Shown piece by piece: positions 1-11,060 of a stretch of 44,441 nt of DNA. The stretch is from contig CAMPET010000077.1 in the NCBI GenBank assembly GCA_946803715.1, forward strand, positions 60,901 through 105,341. Direction: 5' to 3'. The DNA comes from Beroe ovata. Taxonomy: Eukaryota; Ctenophora; Nuda; Beroida; Beroidae. The notes under the pieces were generated by a model, which did not search any database, was not told the origin of the DNA, and saw only the letters and a list, made by a program, of their open reading frames with translations. Numbering within the stretch: the first letter of the stretch is position 1; every line of letters begins with the position of its first letter. Made by a program: the position numbers and the translations under genes.

Positions 1-38
1 GTGTGTGTCTGTGTGTTTGTGTGTCTGTGTGTGTGTGA
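1..38. repeat. (GT)n microsatellite at left edge
   Basis: Imperfect GT dinucleotide repeat with occasional CT and TT interruptions. It probably continues beyond the window. The following stretch to 332 has no exon I can support; it should be intron of the SLC22-like gene, whose remaining exons lie off the left edge. Confidence 0.85.
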
Positions 39-332
39 ATGTGATGGCACGAGATACTTTTTGTATTAATATTTGGGGACATTAGGGACATCTGTAAACG
101 ATTTCAGAAATATTGAGCGTCATTCTCATTGGTCATTTCCCTTTTCAAATTTCAATTTCATCTAAGTAGCGGATCTGAACGTTGAGTGAACTGAACAATT
201 TGTCTGAGTCAGGTATATAATACTGGCCTGGGATTTATTCTGCTCTCTTCAAAATGGGTTGAAATTCGTCTAGACGTTATCTCTCCGATATCCCGATATC
301 GGGGTGGCATATTACTGACAAAGTGCACTCAC

Positions 333-1794
333 CCACACTGAGCAATGACGTTCGTTAAATTCCGTGCTTTGGCTCCGCAATACTCGATAAGCAGTGGGTA
401 AAATGTGACGGTCAGACCTCCTATGCAGAATCCCTCAATCTGAAGATTGGGAATAAATATCAGTTTTCCCATCATTTGTTTTTCGGTATTTATATCATGG
501 GACATTAAGACTAATGTGATGATTAAGGAGGGCAGTCACTGTTCTATTGTTCCAAGGACCATTATGATATGTCTTGACAACATGATGACCATTGTAAAAT
601 TTACAATGTAAATTGTAGAACTCTGAATATCGGCTCAGTCGTTCTCCTAGTCTTCTCACCGATCTGAAGACTACGAAGATGATGTAATTAGAGATGAGAG
701 CTGACGAGCTGGTTATAATTCCTGTAATGAGCAGGAATCCTGTGGCTAGCCACTTCCGTCCCAGCCAATCGCTGATCAGCCCCACAAAGAGAGATCCCAG
801 GGGATACATCAAGAAAAAGAAGGTGGATCCCAGGCTTATCTGAAATCAAGAATGTAAGCGTTACCTTCGCTCTTTTAACTTATGATGTTTCCAATTTCAT
901 TGTGCAAAACGGAGCTCTTTGAGCAAGATTCCCAATGATAGTATTGCAAACTTATCGTGACGATAGGGGAATCATCTTGATATGTTTACTTGACGCGAAT
1001 TCTCGAATTGGCTGCCTTTTTATTGGGTAAAAAGAAGTGACCACACTAAGTGACAAGTGTTTAATGGCGAAAAGAAATATACCTTGTAGGTGTCTTTGCA
1101 AACCAGATCAAACTGAGTTACTAAGTTGGATCTATCACCATTCCAACTCCATTCATCACGGTCTAACTTACACAACTGAAAATATGTATCATCTTGTGAC
1201 AAATGGGTTTTTGATTGATAAAGAAATGTTTAAAATAGTGTGGGGTTCCTAGTAGTGGAAAATATCAGAAGATAACTTACAATTGATTTATTCTGGTAAG
1301 TCTGATTGAAAGTTAGATCCATGCAATGATCAGAGAGGCAGTGCCAATTGGGGAGTACAGAGAGCATATGAACCTGAAGAGAGAATTGTGTGACGAGTGT
1401 GATTACATGATTTGGACACGATTGCGATAAGGTTTAGCATTTGCAGGTGTATAATATGACGAGCTATGTAGTTGTTGTCTTTGTAATTGTAAACTGTAAA
1501 GCTACAGCCTGTGTTGATCTGCATTTCTCAGACATGTTCATGTTCCGAAGGCTCTCATCACATGCATGTAGGGGCTGACGTTTTTCAATGTGAACCATTG
1601 ATTGCATCCTGGGCTTAACTCACCTAGGAAATGTGTTCATGCCACGCCCATTTCCTTGTCATAATGCTTACCTGAAAATCTAGGATACTGGCAGTCATAC
1701 GCTCTCCGATGCTGTAGATGACAACCACAAAGATCTGGAAGTTTCCAAAGAGGCCTAGTGTGGTGTAGAGATCCTCAATATCGTACTGCTTCAT
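333..1794 (-). CDS. SLC22-like organic ion transporter (MFS), 5' part only
   Basis: Five minus-strand exons join in phase: 1794-1672, 1373-1281, 1175-1083, 839-660 and 439-333 (198 codons plus 2 nt). All introns are GT-AG. Exon 1 begins MKQYDIEDLY and carries the first membrane segment. Exons 2 and 3 form the Cys-containing extracellular loop typical of SLC22 (SNLVTQFDLVC). Exon 4 has the second membrane helix and the MFS signature GLISDWLGRK, about residues 122-131. Exon 5 opens with a glycine-rich helix (IEGFCIGG). SLC22 proteins have about 550 residues and 12 helices, so the C-terminal two thirds lie outside the window. ATG 1794 was chosen because the frame further upstream has only a TTG and runs into a tandem repeat. 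The substrate (organic cation, anion or carnitine) cannot be told. Family call firm, member unknown. Confidence 0.85.
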
Positions 1795-1815
1795 CTTGCG
1801 TCTCCTTGTTTGACA

Positions 1816-1907
1816 GTTATGTTGCCAAGACGGTTGTGTTGCTAAGACGGTTGTGTTGCTAAGACGATAGTTATAAGACGGTTGTGTTGCCAAGACGGTT
1901 GCTAAGA
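1816..1907. repeat. 17-bp minisatellite in the SLC22-like 5' region
   Basis: About six imperfect units of CGGTTGTGTTGCTAAGA, two of them exact at 1831-1847 and 1848-1864, with shorter variants at 1865-1878 and 1896-1907. It begins 22 bp upstream of the chosen ATG, so it lies in the 5' UTR or core promoter. The units resemble RFX half sites (GTTGCCA, GTTGCTA). Confidence 0.8.
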
Positions 1908-2616
1908 ATTGTGAGTTGTTTCGGGATGATTCACTGATTCATGGATCTCGGCTGTCACTTCCTCTTGTCGTAACCCGTCATGGCAATGATATCCCTATCT
2001 TTTGAAAAAGGATGATACTTGAGAAATTCGCAACAAAAATGTAGGTAATTCGGGATTAAATGCTTTTTCGAAAACAGGCTAAATCGAAGACAAAGGAGTA
2101 AAAGACTGCAAGATATGCGCGGATACAAAGTACGAGTTTAGGATCAAATTAGTACATGGCCTGTCTATGATATGTAACATATTAAACTTGGATACGGTCA
2201 AATTGCAGCAGGAGATCGAATTAACACTTTGATCATGCACGTTTTGTACTGCTGTTCTTGTTCTACTGTACACAGGGAACATTCAGGTCAAGGGCGGGGA
2301 AAGATTTCGGGGCAACAAAGCGCAGTATGTTAGCGAAAATCTTTCCCATTCCCAAGTTATTTTAGCTTGAAAAGATAAGATCATGTAGAAGTATGAATCA
2401 TGGTGGAAAAAGACGGCGTAAGTGGACCAAGGTTAAAATGGAACAAGCTTAAAATGGAACAAGGAGGAGATATATCACGAGTATCGCTGAGACTATAATA
2501 TAGGCAAGTTCACTCCTTCAGCAAATTGGTCGTGGAGTCAAATTGGTGGCAATTCGCATGGTTCGTCTGATAAATTTGCCGACACCCACCCCGCATCTCC
2601 CCCTCCATCCAAGTCG
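1908..2616. other. Intergenic, no gene seen
   Basis: AT-rich DNA upstream of the minus-strand SLC22-like gene. Only short chance open frames occur and no repeat stands out. Confidence 0.5.
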
Positions 2617-2652
2617 TGACGTCACACATAGTACATGTGTTACAATCACGTG
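2617..2652. promoter_or_regulatory. CRE and CACGTG pair
   Basis: A perfect CRE palindrome TGACGTCA lies at 2617-2624 and a CACGTG at 2647-2652, about 0.8 kb upstream of the SLC22-like start codon. Binding by CREB/ATF and bHLH factors is inference from motif alone. Confidence 0.4.
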
Positions 2653-3278
2653 ACACATTTCACTTTCCGTCGCTCACGTAATGCCGTAGTGAAATTTAAT
2701 TTTGGATTAAAACTTCTAACTCATTAACTGTAACACACTAAATTATTTGATTGGAAATTATCGCACCCTTATCAACTTCAAGTCGATGTTGGGGACTGAT
2801 TGGAACCACATGTGACGCGTCATGTCACGACTAGCTAGGGTCAATTTGAACTTCTAAAAGCAACTTTACTAAAGCAGAGGTGTCGTTAGACTGTGTGGAG
2901 CAATTTAAATGTTGCTCAGTTATTGCCAATTTGGCACAACCAAACTAAATACGGCCCTTCTAGTTCACGGTTAAGAGCACACAATACGTGAATTTCAATG
3001 GCACAGTATCGAGAGATGACTCACAACAAAGCTACAAGTAAGGCTGGCCAGCAAGACTTGTCAATGGGCGGGAGAAAGAGATAAACTCTTAATATGAAAA
3101 TCAATATTTAGATCGTGTTTAGTGTTTACTGGGGTTGTTTCAAAGCCGAGACGCGCGCGCGCGCACGATGGGCGACTATTTGACTGGTGCAGCTGCTATG
3201 GAACACTGCGGTATTGTGAATTAGCTGGTCTCCTCCTTCAGGTCAACTTATGCAAGCTGGTTATTAACGTGTATCGGA

Positions 3279-3340
3279 CACGTGTCACGTGTCACGTGAC
3301 GGGTTGTCATGCCAACAACGGGCGACAACACAGCCACGTG
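3279..3340. promoter_or_regulatory. Cluster of four CACGTG boxes
   Basis: CACGTG occurs at 3279-3284, 3286-3291 and 3293-3298 with exact 7-bp spacing, and again at 3335-3340. The third lies in the palindrome GTCACGTGAC, the preferred form of TFEB/MITF and USF-type sites. Between them, 3303-3316 reads GTTGTCATGCCAAC, close to an RFX X-box. A CG run lies just upstream near 3151-3164. It looks like an enhancer or promoter, but no gene start was found within 1 kb on either strand. Confidence 0.45.
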
Positions 3341-4710
3341 ACAGAGTATCCGTTAAACTAATTGAAAGTGATTGGTAGGAGGGATGAGATAATTTATTTG
3401 TAATAACGAGACAAACGCCCACACATAAATACAGAAAATTACGGGAAATAGTCGGCCGATGTTTCCCGAACACCGACAGCGTTTTTTCAGTACGTGTGTC
3501 GTGTGTGTTTTTCAATCCAGCTGTAAACACTGTTTAGTGTTTATCCGTGATGAATCACCGATACGGAATGTGTTCTGACAGTTTGACAGCTAGGTGGGAA
3601 ATCTCGGTGTACGATGATCCAAAGTAACGGAGGAGAGAGTATCTGAGCAGCAGATCAAGACTGTCTTACGATATATCGTGCTGCCACTTCACTAATTAAT
3701 TGACACGGGGTACGTAATTAGTAAACAAACGCATCTACCTTCCGTATATTTATAGTGAATCGGGATCCATGAATGGGATTTGTGGAAAAGGGCAGCTCAG
3801 AAATAGCATCTGTATCGGGGAAAAGTGAAGGAAAATCACTCGAGTTTTCTGTTTTGACGACTGTCATCGAAAAGAGACGTTACTTGTGATAAGTAGCTAA
3901 AGAGTATGGCTCATCTTATGAAATATTCATTCATGAAAGCCCTCTCTTCGTCACCGTGTGATCTCTGATAGGTTACGAAATTACTACTAATAGGGGGTTA
4001 CGAAATTGCTCTTATGTGGTACTGCGACAGATGGGGAATTTTAGGAGAATCCTGTGATTTGACGCGAGAGAGATCGTTTGGAGACAAGCAGTTATATAAT
4101 GGGGTGAAAGAAAAGGGCCTCCAAATTGCCAATTCAATTATTGAGGACTCAATGTTGGTAGTCTGATCATGATCTATATTGCTAGTATTCAATAACCTCG
4201 GCTATTATCATGAAAAAGAAGTTGCTTCACGGACTGAGAAATCGCGACACATAAAGAGACAGGATTTATATTTTCCGTAAATAAATAACTAGCTTTCTCT
4301 AATATTTAGCAATTTAAGGGTTAAATCCTTTTTAATTTTATGGGGAACATCTATAAATATAATTAATAGGAGGTACATCTGTATACGGCGGAAAACAAAA
4401 CATATTAATTATCAAACCCATTTTGTCTTTCTTCAATTTCACTTTAGAAACTCGATGTTTCACAAAAAGTCGTAGCGCTGCCCGAGTCCCATTTTAATTT
4501 CCTCGCGAAGTGAGGAGTGATGTATCTTACCATAATTAAAATTGTTATGAAGGAAACACAAGGAAATATCTTCATATCCTAAACGTCAGCTGATTAACAT
4601 TGTTTTCTGATTGACGTGGTTTGTTCAGTAAATATTTTTCGGTCAGTGCTCCGATAGCGATTACCGTCAAACGTAGACAATTAAATGAGACAGCATTGCG
4701 GATTATTGTC
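3341..4710. other. Intergenic, no gene seen
   Basis: AT-rich stretch without an ORF having splice context or recognisable protein similarity on either strand. Confidence 0.5.
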
Positions 4711-5163
4711 GATCGATGATAGACCCTGTCGAGAATTTCGTTTTGCGCACGCGTGGCGCAGACTTGCCACTTGTACTAAATTCATCGCCCTAATTTTTTG
4801 AAGATTCCTATTTTCATCTCTTTTTCGGCAAAACAGACGTGAATCGACGTATTTTTAGGCGCTGATTCCGAATCACCCCATGTGATGTAGGGCAAAAATG
4901 CTTCCCTGGCTAGTTATGGGCGAAAAACTGATATGGTCACGTGACCAGACATTTTTCCGCTTAATCGCGTTTTAAACCTTTGGGTTAGGCCAGGGTTTGG
5001 GTCAGGGTTAGGGTTGGAGTTAGGGTCAGGGTTAGGGTTTGGAAGTATCCTCATCCTGTGGGTTAGGGTTAGGGTTTGGGATGGGCCTTGTCTGGCGATG
5101 CTAGACCGCTGATGCAAGCCGCGAAGCGCAAAACGAAATTCTCGACAGGGTCTATCATTGATC
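4711..5163. repeat. Inverted-repeat element with 38-bp arms
   Basis: 4711-4748 and 5126-5163 are reverse complements over 38 bp with one mismatch; the core is CTGTCGAGAATTTCG. A partial relative of the right arm sits at 12384-12407. The arrangement resembles a non-autonomous palindromic element. The interior includes the palindrome GGTCACGTGACC at 4935-4946 and the TTAGGG-like tract. Confidence 0.7.
4980..5081. repeat. Degenerate TTAGGG-like interstitial tract
   Basis: Many GGGTTAGGGTT-type units are mixed with GGTCAGGG and GGGTTTGG variants. This is an interstitial simple repeat resembling the animal telomere unit. It is too degenerate and too internal to be a chromosome end. Confidence 0.7.
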
Positions 5164-5410
5164 AACAAGGATGGGCCAGGAAACCGAAAAAACACAAGTC
5201 ATTAGTCACGTGATAAAATTAGGGCGATGGGTTTAGTAAGAGCCCAAACTTGCGGCGCAAACATGAGGCGCAAACATGAGGCGTAAACTTTCGGCGCAAA
5301 CTTGCGACGCAAACATGCGGCGTAAACTTGCGACGCAAACATGCGGCGCAAGCTTATTCTGACGCAAGCCGCTTCGCGGCTTGCATCAGCGGTCAAGCAT
5401 CGCCTGACAA
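5088..5410. repeat. Second inverted repeat of the same CpG-rich family
   Basis: 5090-5128 and 5371-5410 are near-perfect reverse complements (core CTTGCATCAGCGGTC), bracketing the 13-bp minisatellite. The left arm abuts the right arm of the 4711-5163 element, so the two palindromes may be parts of one composite element. The same sequence class reappears near 12295-12410. Confidence 0.65.
5249..5352. repeat. 13-bp minisatellite, 8 units
   Basis: Eight contiguous 13-bp units of the type CWTGMGGCGCAAA run exactly from 5249 to 5352. They alternate between CTTGCG- and CATGCG/CATGAG- starts, suggesting a 26-bp higher-order unit. Thirteen is not a multiple of three, so the overlapping open frames are accidental. 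Confidence 0.9.
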
Positions 5411-6271
5411 TGCGGATTATAAATCAAAATGAACTCAGGACAGACGAAACGGTCATGTGGTGCTGTTTTTTCAGAACAAATGGGCGTGGCATTCCTCTGT
5501 ACTTGATCATGGAATTTTTGATTGCTCAGCAATATACGAATTCAGAATTCTCTTTAGAAACTGATAGAAGCCGCCTTCAGCCGGGCATAACTCAAACATA
5601 TTGAACATATTTGTGCCCATTTAATGCCCCAAATGCCGATTGCTGGTCGAAATCAAACTAGTAAATTTAATCAAGTAAATCATGTTGACATGTTATTGTT
5701 AACATCCTTACTTTGCTCCAGGACTGGTTAAGTGATAAGTGAAGTACTGAGGTACGACAGTGAAGTCAGTGTTTTGTTGGACAAGAGAAGTTTGCGGGGA
5801 GAACGATTTGGACGTGTTCCAAATTGACAGTTCATTGTTCATCTCATGTACCGTTCAGCGTCTACTTGAAATATGTGGACAGACGACATTGGAAAATCAA
5901 ATGCACTGTCAATCAACAGTTTTCAGTTCACAGTGCACTTCACAGTGCACTTAAAGTGGGCGAACTTATGAGTTCGCCTTCTGAGTTCTGACTTAAGTTA
6001 ATCAATATGAAATATCAGATCGAGTTCAACGATGTGCGATAGAAACGATTGGATTATCCAATTCCATGGAAATAATATTAATAATTATAAAGGCATGGAC
6101 ATCGCGCGTTAGAACTAGAAGTTCCTCTGCAAAGTTATTTCAACCGTCATATTGAATTAATGAATTACAAAAAAATCTTTTCCGCACTGACACAAACAAT
6201 GATTTTGTATATAATCAATTCTGTCAGTGTCAGTGTCAATACTGTCAGCAGTCAGTGCAGTGTCTGAGTGT
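5411..6271. other. Intergenic, no gene seen
   Basis: AT-rich. Short doubled motifs such as CAGTGCACTTCA (5931-5951) and CTGTCAGTGTCAGTG (about 6220-6236) occur, but nothing coding is supported. Confidence 0.5.
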
Positions 6272-6325
6272 CATGTCAATTGTCTTTGACATGTCAATTG
6301 TCTTTGTCATGTCAATTGTCTTTGA
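6272..6325. repeat. 18-bp tandem repeat, 3 units
   Basis: Three nearly identical units CATGTCAATTGTCTTTGA start at 6272, 6290 and 6308. Confidence 0.85.
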
Positions 6326-6360
6326 GTTTGTCAGATTTTATCATTATGATTATCTGAGCT

Positions 6361-6523
6361 CAGCTCTGTTTAATGTTTAAACTTGCCGGATCACGGATGT
6401 TATCTGTCCACTGTTTCTTGCTCGCCTTCATCGAAGACCGAAACAGGCCTTCGATGAAGTAAGGCGCGCAAGAAACAGTGGACAGATAACATCCGGCAAG
6501 TTAAAATGTTAAACAGACCTCTG
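6361..6523. repeat. Long hairpin (MITE-like), arms of about 75 bp
   Basis: 6361-6436 and 6449-6523 are reverse complements with a few small indels and a 12-bp loop. Arm sequence includes CTTGCCGGAT and ATCTGTCCACTGTTTCTTG. A fragment of the arm (GATAACATCCGGCAA) recurs at 9376-9390, so the sequence is dispersed. It looks like a palindromic non-autonomous element. Confidence 0.8.
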
Positions 6524-6539
6524 TTAAATTATGCTCGGC

Positions 6540-6715
6540 TACGCGTAAGCGACAAGCGTACGCCCTGCACCTGCTGTCGCGAGCGCGAGCGAGCTTCAGC
6601 GTTTGCCTGGCGATTTGTAGGATTTTACCCTACCGTCGGTGCGCGCGATTTTCAATCCGCCCCGACGGTAGGGCGGAATTTAGCAGCTTTACAGCACTTT
6701 TTGCTGTAAGATTTG
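6540..6715. repeat. CpG-rich palindromic repeat
   Basis: GC-rich stretch containing TTTACCCTACCGTCGG and its inverse CCGACGGTAGGG (6626-6673) around a short loop, plus TGCCTGGCGAT at 6605-6615. The latter motif is shared with the repeats near 5090 and 12300. Open frames through it are not considered genes. Confidence 0.5.
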
Positions 6716-6782
6716 ATTGGCTAATCACGCGCCAATAAGAGACGCGCAACAAATCACGTGTTGTCACGTGCGGGTGACGTCA
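6716..6782. promoter_or_regulatory. Promoter-like motif cluster without a recognised gene
   Basis: Within 67 bp lie ATTGG (inverted CCAAT) at 6716-6720, CCAAT at 6732-6736, CACGTG at 6755-6760 and 6765-6770, and a perfect CRE TGACGTCA at 6775-6782. This density resembles a CpG-type promoter. No supported exon follows before the assembly break at 7043. Confidence 0.45.
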
Positions 6783-7042
6783 TTATCAGAAGAAACATTA
6801 GCACACATCCTCACTATTCCTTCAAACCGCGCCGCGCATTTTTATAAGTTTTCAGGCAACGGCAATAAGACCACAGTCAATTTTTTTGACCTATGTCAAA
6901 TTATACATTGCCAGAAAGCTGAGATTCTCCGCTTTACAATGCCGTCAAATTCATTGCAAACTGACGTAAGCTCAAGAAGTTATGGAGCTTTTAGTGATTT
7001 CTCAGCCCTTCCACACTAGCGCCTTGGATCGAGCGTTATGTC

Positions 7043-7043
7043 N
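7043..7043. other. Single-n assembly join
   Basis: One ambiguous base lies exactly at the left border of the duplicated segment. Further single n characters lie at 9831, 11060, 12039 and 12249. All coincide with or neighbour repeat borders, so they look like scaffold joins and not base-call ambiguities. Confidence 0.7.
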
Positions 7044-8242
7044 TACCAACGAAATGTAAAACTATCTATGATTCTTCATAAGAGGCTCATAATCTCACCA
7101 ATTTTACAGATCTCAATCGGACTTCTTTCACCAAATGTCTTCATAAATTAAGCTATAAGTTACCACAAAACGACCTGATAGAGGATAGTCTATCGGCCAG
7201 TTTAAAGCTATTGAGTTAAAGTCTATCATCTTTCAAAGAAGATGAGGATTCCTCAGATTACGTTACGTCAGTTATCTGAAAAGGAGGGGATGTTAGATAT
7301 ATTCTCATACTTTGGGAATAAGGAAACTGGAACTGAAGATAAATTTTACTCCGAGTTGCATATCGATTGAATAGCATCAATATACTCAGAATCATGAGTT
7401 AGGAAATAAGATGATTCACATACATGAAGGTACGTCGTACACACATGTTGTGTAGAATGTGGGCTATTTTCTGTATTATGCCTCACGGCTCACACCACAC
7501 ACTAAAATTAAAGGACGCGTTTATATATGAAATGTTGTTAGACATCACTTGTAATAACAAAGAGTGTATGACGTATGGATGTACTGCAATTGTACTGGAT
7601 ATCGATTTTCTGATCCAAGGATTGAGACAAGAGATGGAAGAATCAACAGTATCCCTACAGATGTAAAGCCCCCTATTCTATTTAGTAATTCTATTCCAAC
7701 AGCTGCACAGCCAATGACAGGAATCGAAGGATTCAAGTAATCAGGCCAGTGACGGTTTAGGAAGTGTAATCCATGCTTTATTCGCCCCAGACCCCGCTGC
7801 AATGAGCAGCTCCTTATTCAACCCTCCGGCAAAGTTTAACCGTCGGGCTCCATAGTCTTGAGTTAAATCTCTCACCCATAGCCGAGTAGTGCGGTGGCCA
7901 GGAATCGAACTCGCGATCTTTCGATCAATAGTCCACATCACTACACCAATTACCCTTAGAATAACTAGGTGGCAAGGGAGAACGGAGTAGTCTCGGCCCA
8001 ACGTACCCCTCACACTTCACAGCTTACAACTGCAAGGCTGAGCCACCCGCTAATCCGGAATTCAGAGCTTCACAGTAGAGAGGGACGGGGGTGGTTGGAG
8101 ATAGGAATCAATAGAAGGAGAAAAGATAAATGTAGATATCGAAATGATTTTCAAATTCAAAAGAGTACATTGGTTAGTGACGACTCTGCCATAATAATTT
8201 TATATTTTCAAGGTGCAGTAAAAAGGGTGGTCATGGGTTTTA
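7044..8242. repeat. 1199-bp duplicated segment, copy 1
   Basis: Corresponds base for base, as far as I compared, to 9861-11059 (constant offset 2817). It begins directly after the n at 7043. Open frames inside are short, overlap on both strands and resemble no protein. It contains a tRNA-like SINE fragment. It may be a real recent duplication or an unmerged contig overlap. Confidence 0.9.
7891..7957 (-). repeat. tRNA-derived SINE fragment
   Basis: On the minus strand a pol III box B-like GTTCGATTCC lies at 7910-7901 and an A-box-like TTGGTGTAGTG at 7949-7939, spaced as in a tRNA. The T stem and acceptor stem do not pair properly, so this is a degenerate tRNA-derived SINE head and not a working tRNA. 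Confidence 0.5.
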
Positions 8243-8688
8243 GTTTTCAGAGAATGGTTATCAACAGTAAGAAGCTTGATTGCGCTGACGTGATAACATT
8301 CCATGCCTTGTTATCGATTGAAAATCGGTATTCGGTTGATTTGGTCATAGGATACCGATGGATAGTGGCTTTGCTGAAGTATTGTGTAATTTTTCGATAC
8401 TGTGTTACTGTGATGCTGTGATAGCTACTATCTGGATGCCATGATTCAATAGTGAGCGAAATAAAGAGATGACTGTCACGACTTGACAATCCTCTATCTC
8501 ACCTATCACTCGTGGGGTGGTGTTGATGGTCTGTGTGTCCTCGGCCTCCTCATCGATCAAGCTGGGTCTATAAAGCTATAACAGCTTAAAACCAATCTTC
8601 AGATTGACTTAAGATTGTTATTAAAAGCTGGGTCCAAATTTATAACAATTTTCAGGCAGCAATCATGAGGACAAACCCTATTGTCCAT
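8243..8688. other. Unique flank of copy 1, no gene seen
   Basis: Continues the sequence after the duplicated segment. No coding signal. The motif GTCTATAAAGCTATAACAG near 8565 is TATA-like but lacks context. Confidence 0.4.
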
Positions 8689-9199
8689 ATTGAAGGTCGA
8701 TCTGTTCCTGGAAGGTCTTCAGGATCTCTTCACTGTTAAAGTCCTTCTCACGTATAGGTAACACTGGGGGACAGCGCCATATCAGTATGCAAATATCAAT
8801 AACTGAGTGATAGATGGTTCATGATAAACCCAGGATACTCAGTGTTTCAACTGAACTTACTGGTCAAGGTTCCTGAGAGCATGTTGAGCATCATTCTTGA
8901 CTATCTTCTCCAAATGTCCTTCTCCAAATGTATGATCCTGATCTACAGCTGGCTGATCATGTTCTTGGCAGCCACTGGGGCAGATCCTTCAACCTCCTCA
9001 ATCCTGAACTCGACCTCTAAAAGTAAAGGGCAGACTGGGCCTCAGCCTCATGGGTAAGACAAAACTATATCTTGGATGTCATATCAGTATGATGTCAATG
9101 TGACACTGTGTCAATGTAACTGGCAAGAATCTAGAACAAGGCTACACAGCTTAATGACATCCTTGGCGAGAAGACAAGTAAAGAATCTAGAAAGGCGTA
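8689..9199. repeat. Dispersed repeat, copy A (intact, no hAT insertion)
   Basis: About 510 bp similar to 11523-12038 and, in part, 12040-12248, with scattered substitutions and small indels. It starts ATTGAAGG and ends AAGAATCTAGAAAGG. It contains two CCAAATGTCCTTCTC-type units where copy B has four. No protein recognised. Confidence 0.8.
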
Positions 9200-9860
9200 A
9201 CCCAAAGAAAATCTGAATTCAATCAATGATATCGAAATGAAATCAATAACACCTATCATACTCAACAAGACAATATTCACACAGCAACATCAACCTCAGT
9301 CTGCCCTTTGGTAGTAGCTAGGGCACCAATTTGAGAGCGCAGAAAGTCTTGCATGTTGCCTGATGCAGCAGAGAGATAACATCCGGCAACTTGTCTGCAA
9401 TTCAGATATTCTTATTAGTGTTTGTGATTGGTAGCTCATAAAAACATTCGTTAGGACAGGATGCTTCAATATTCCCAGTTATTTTACCATAAATATCTGA
9501 AGAGGAAGCATCAATAGATATATGAGATAGGTTTTGAAGTATTGTGTGGATGTTTGAAGAGTTGTTTGGCGATCACTGGCATCAACAGATTGATGGGCAG
9601 TTTTGTGTCATATAATCCCGAGCTTCAGTGACCATGATGCTATATGGAGGGTCTGAAGGCCCCAACCAAGATATAAACAAATGAATTGATGCAACAAATG
9701 GGTATTTAACCTTCACTCATTCCTAAGTTGATTAATATACACTATCTTTAGCTTTAAGAAATCTATTCATATTCCACTAACCTAGCTTTAAAAAATACCT
9801 TTCCATTCACACATTATCTTTTAATGCAACNCATGCACATGACAAGTGAAACAACTCTTC
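9200..9860. other. Repeat-block spacer, no gene seen
   Basis: No coding signal. Contains the arm fragment of the 6361-6523 hairpin (near 9376) and the single n at 9831. Bases 9832-9860 are the only unique sequence between that n and duplicate copy 2. Confidence 0.5.
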
Positions 9861-11059
9861 TACCAACGAAATGTAAAACTATCTATGATTCTTCATAAGA
9901 GGCTCATAATCTCACCAATTTTACAGATCTCAATCGGACTTCTTTCACCAAATGTCTTCATAAATTAAGCTATAAGTTACCACAAAACGACCTGATAGAG
10001 GATAGTCTATCGGCCAGTTTAAAGCTATTGAGTTAAAGTCTATCATCTTTCAAAGAAGATGAGGATTCCTCAGATTACGTTACGTCAGTTATCTGAAAAG
10101 GAGGGGATGTTAGATATATTCTCATACTTTGGGAATAAGGAAACTGGAACTGAAGATAAATTTTACTCCGAGTTGCATATCGATTGAATAGCATCAATAT
10201 ACTCAGAATCATGAGTTAGGAAATAAGATGATTCACATACATGAAGGTACGTCGTACACACATGTTGTGTAGAATGTGGGCTATTTTCTGTATTATGCCT
10301 CACGGCTCACACCACACACTAAAATTAAAGGACGCGTTTATATATGAAATGTTGTTAGACATCACTTGTAATAACAAAGAGTGTATGACGTATGGATGTA
10401 CTGCAATTGTACTGGATATCGATTTTCTGATCCAAGGATTGAGACAAGAGATGGAAGAATCAACAGTATCCCTACAGATGTAAAGCCCCCTATTCTATTT
10501 AGTAATTCTATTCCAACAGCTGCACAGCCAATGACAGGAATCGAAGGATTCAAGTAATCAGGCCAGTGACGGTTTAGGAAGTGTAATCCATGCTTTATTC
10601 GCCCCAGACCCCGCTGCAATGAGCAGCTCCTTATTCAACCCTCCGGCAAAGTTTAACCGTCGGGCTCCATAGTCTTGAGTTAAATCTCTCACCCATAGCC
10701 GAGTAGTGCGGTGGCCAGGAATCGAACTCGCGATCTTTCGATCAATAGTCCACATCACTACACCAATTACCCTTAGAATAACTAGGTGGCAAGGGAGAAC
10801 GGAGTAGTCTCGGCCCAACGTACCCCTCACACTTCACAGCTTACAACTGCAAGGCTGAGCCACCCGCTAATCCGGAATTCAGAGCTTCACAGTAGAGAGG
10901 GACGGGGGTGGTTGGAGATAGGAATCAATAGAAGGAGAAAAGATAAATGTAGATATCGAAATGATTTTCAAATTCAAAAGAGTACATTGGTTAGTGACGA
11001 CTCTGCCATAATAATTTTATATTTTCAAGGTGCAGTAAAAAGGGTGGTCATGGGTTTTA
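9861..11059. repeat. 1199-bp duplicated segment, copy 2
   Basis: Matches 7044-8242 with no difference noticed and ends directly before the n at 11060. The tRNA-like SINE fragment recurs at 10708-10774 on the minus strand. Both outer limits of the pair (7043 and 11060) are assembly breaks, which favours an artefact. Confidence 0.9.
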
Positions 11060-11060
11060 N

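Noticed and set aside
4980-5081. Telomere end
   Set aside because: Degenerate, short and flanked by unique DNA on both sides.
5341-5604. 87-codon ORF after the 13-bp minisatellite
   Set aside because: Begins inside repeat DNA, no similarity, no splice signals.
7891-7957. A working tRNA gene
   Set aside because: A and B box words are present but the T and acceptor stems do not pair; kept as a SINE fragment.
7424-8421. Several ORFs in the duplicated segment (repeated at 10241-11124)
   Set aside because: They overlap on both strands, lie in repeat DNA with a tRNA-like SINE, and resemble no protein.
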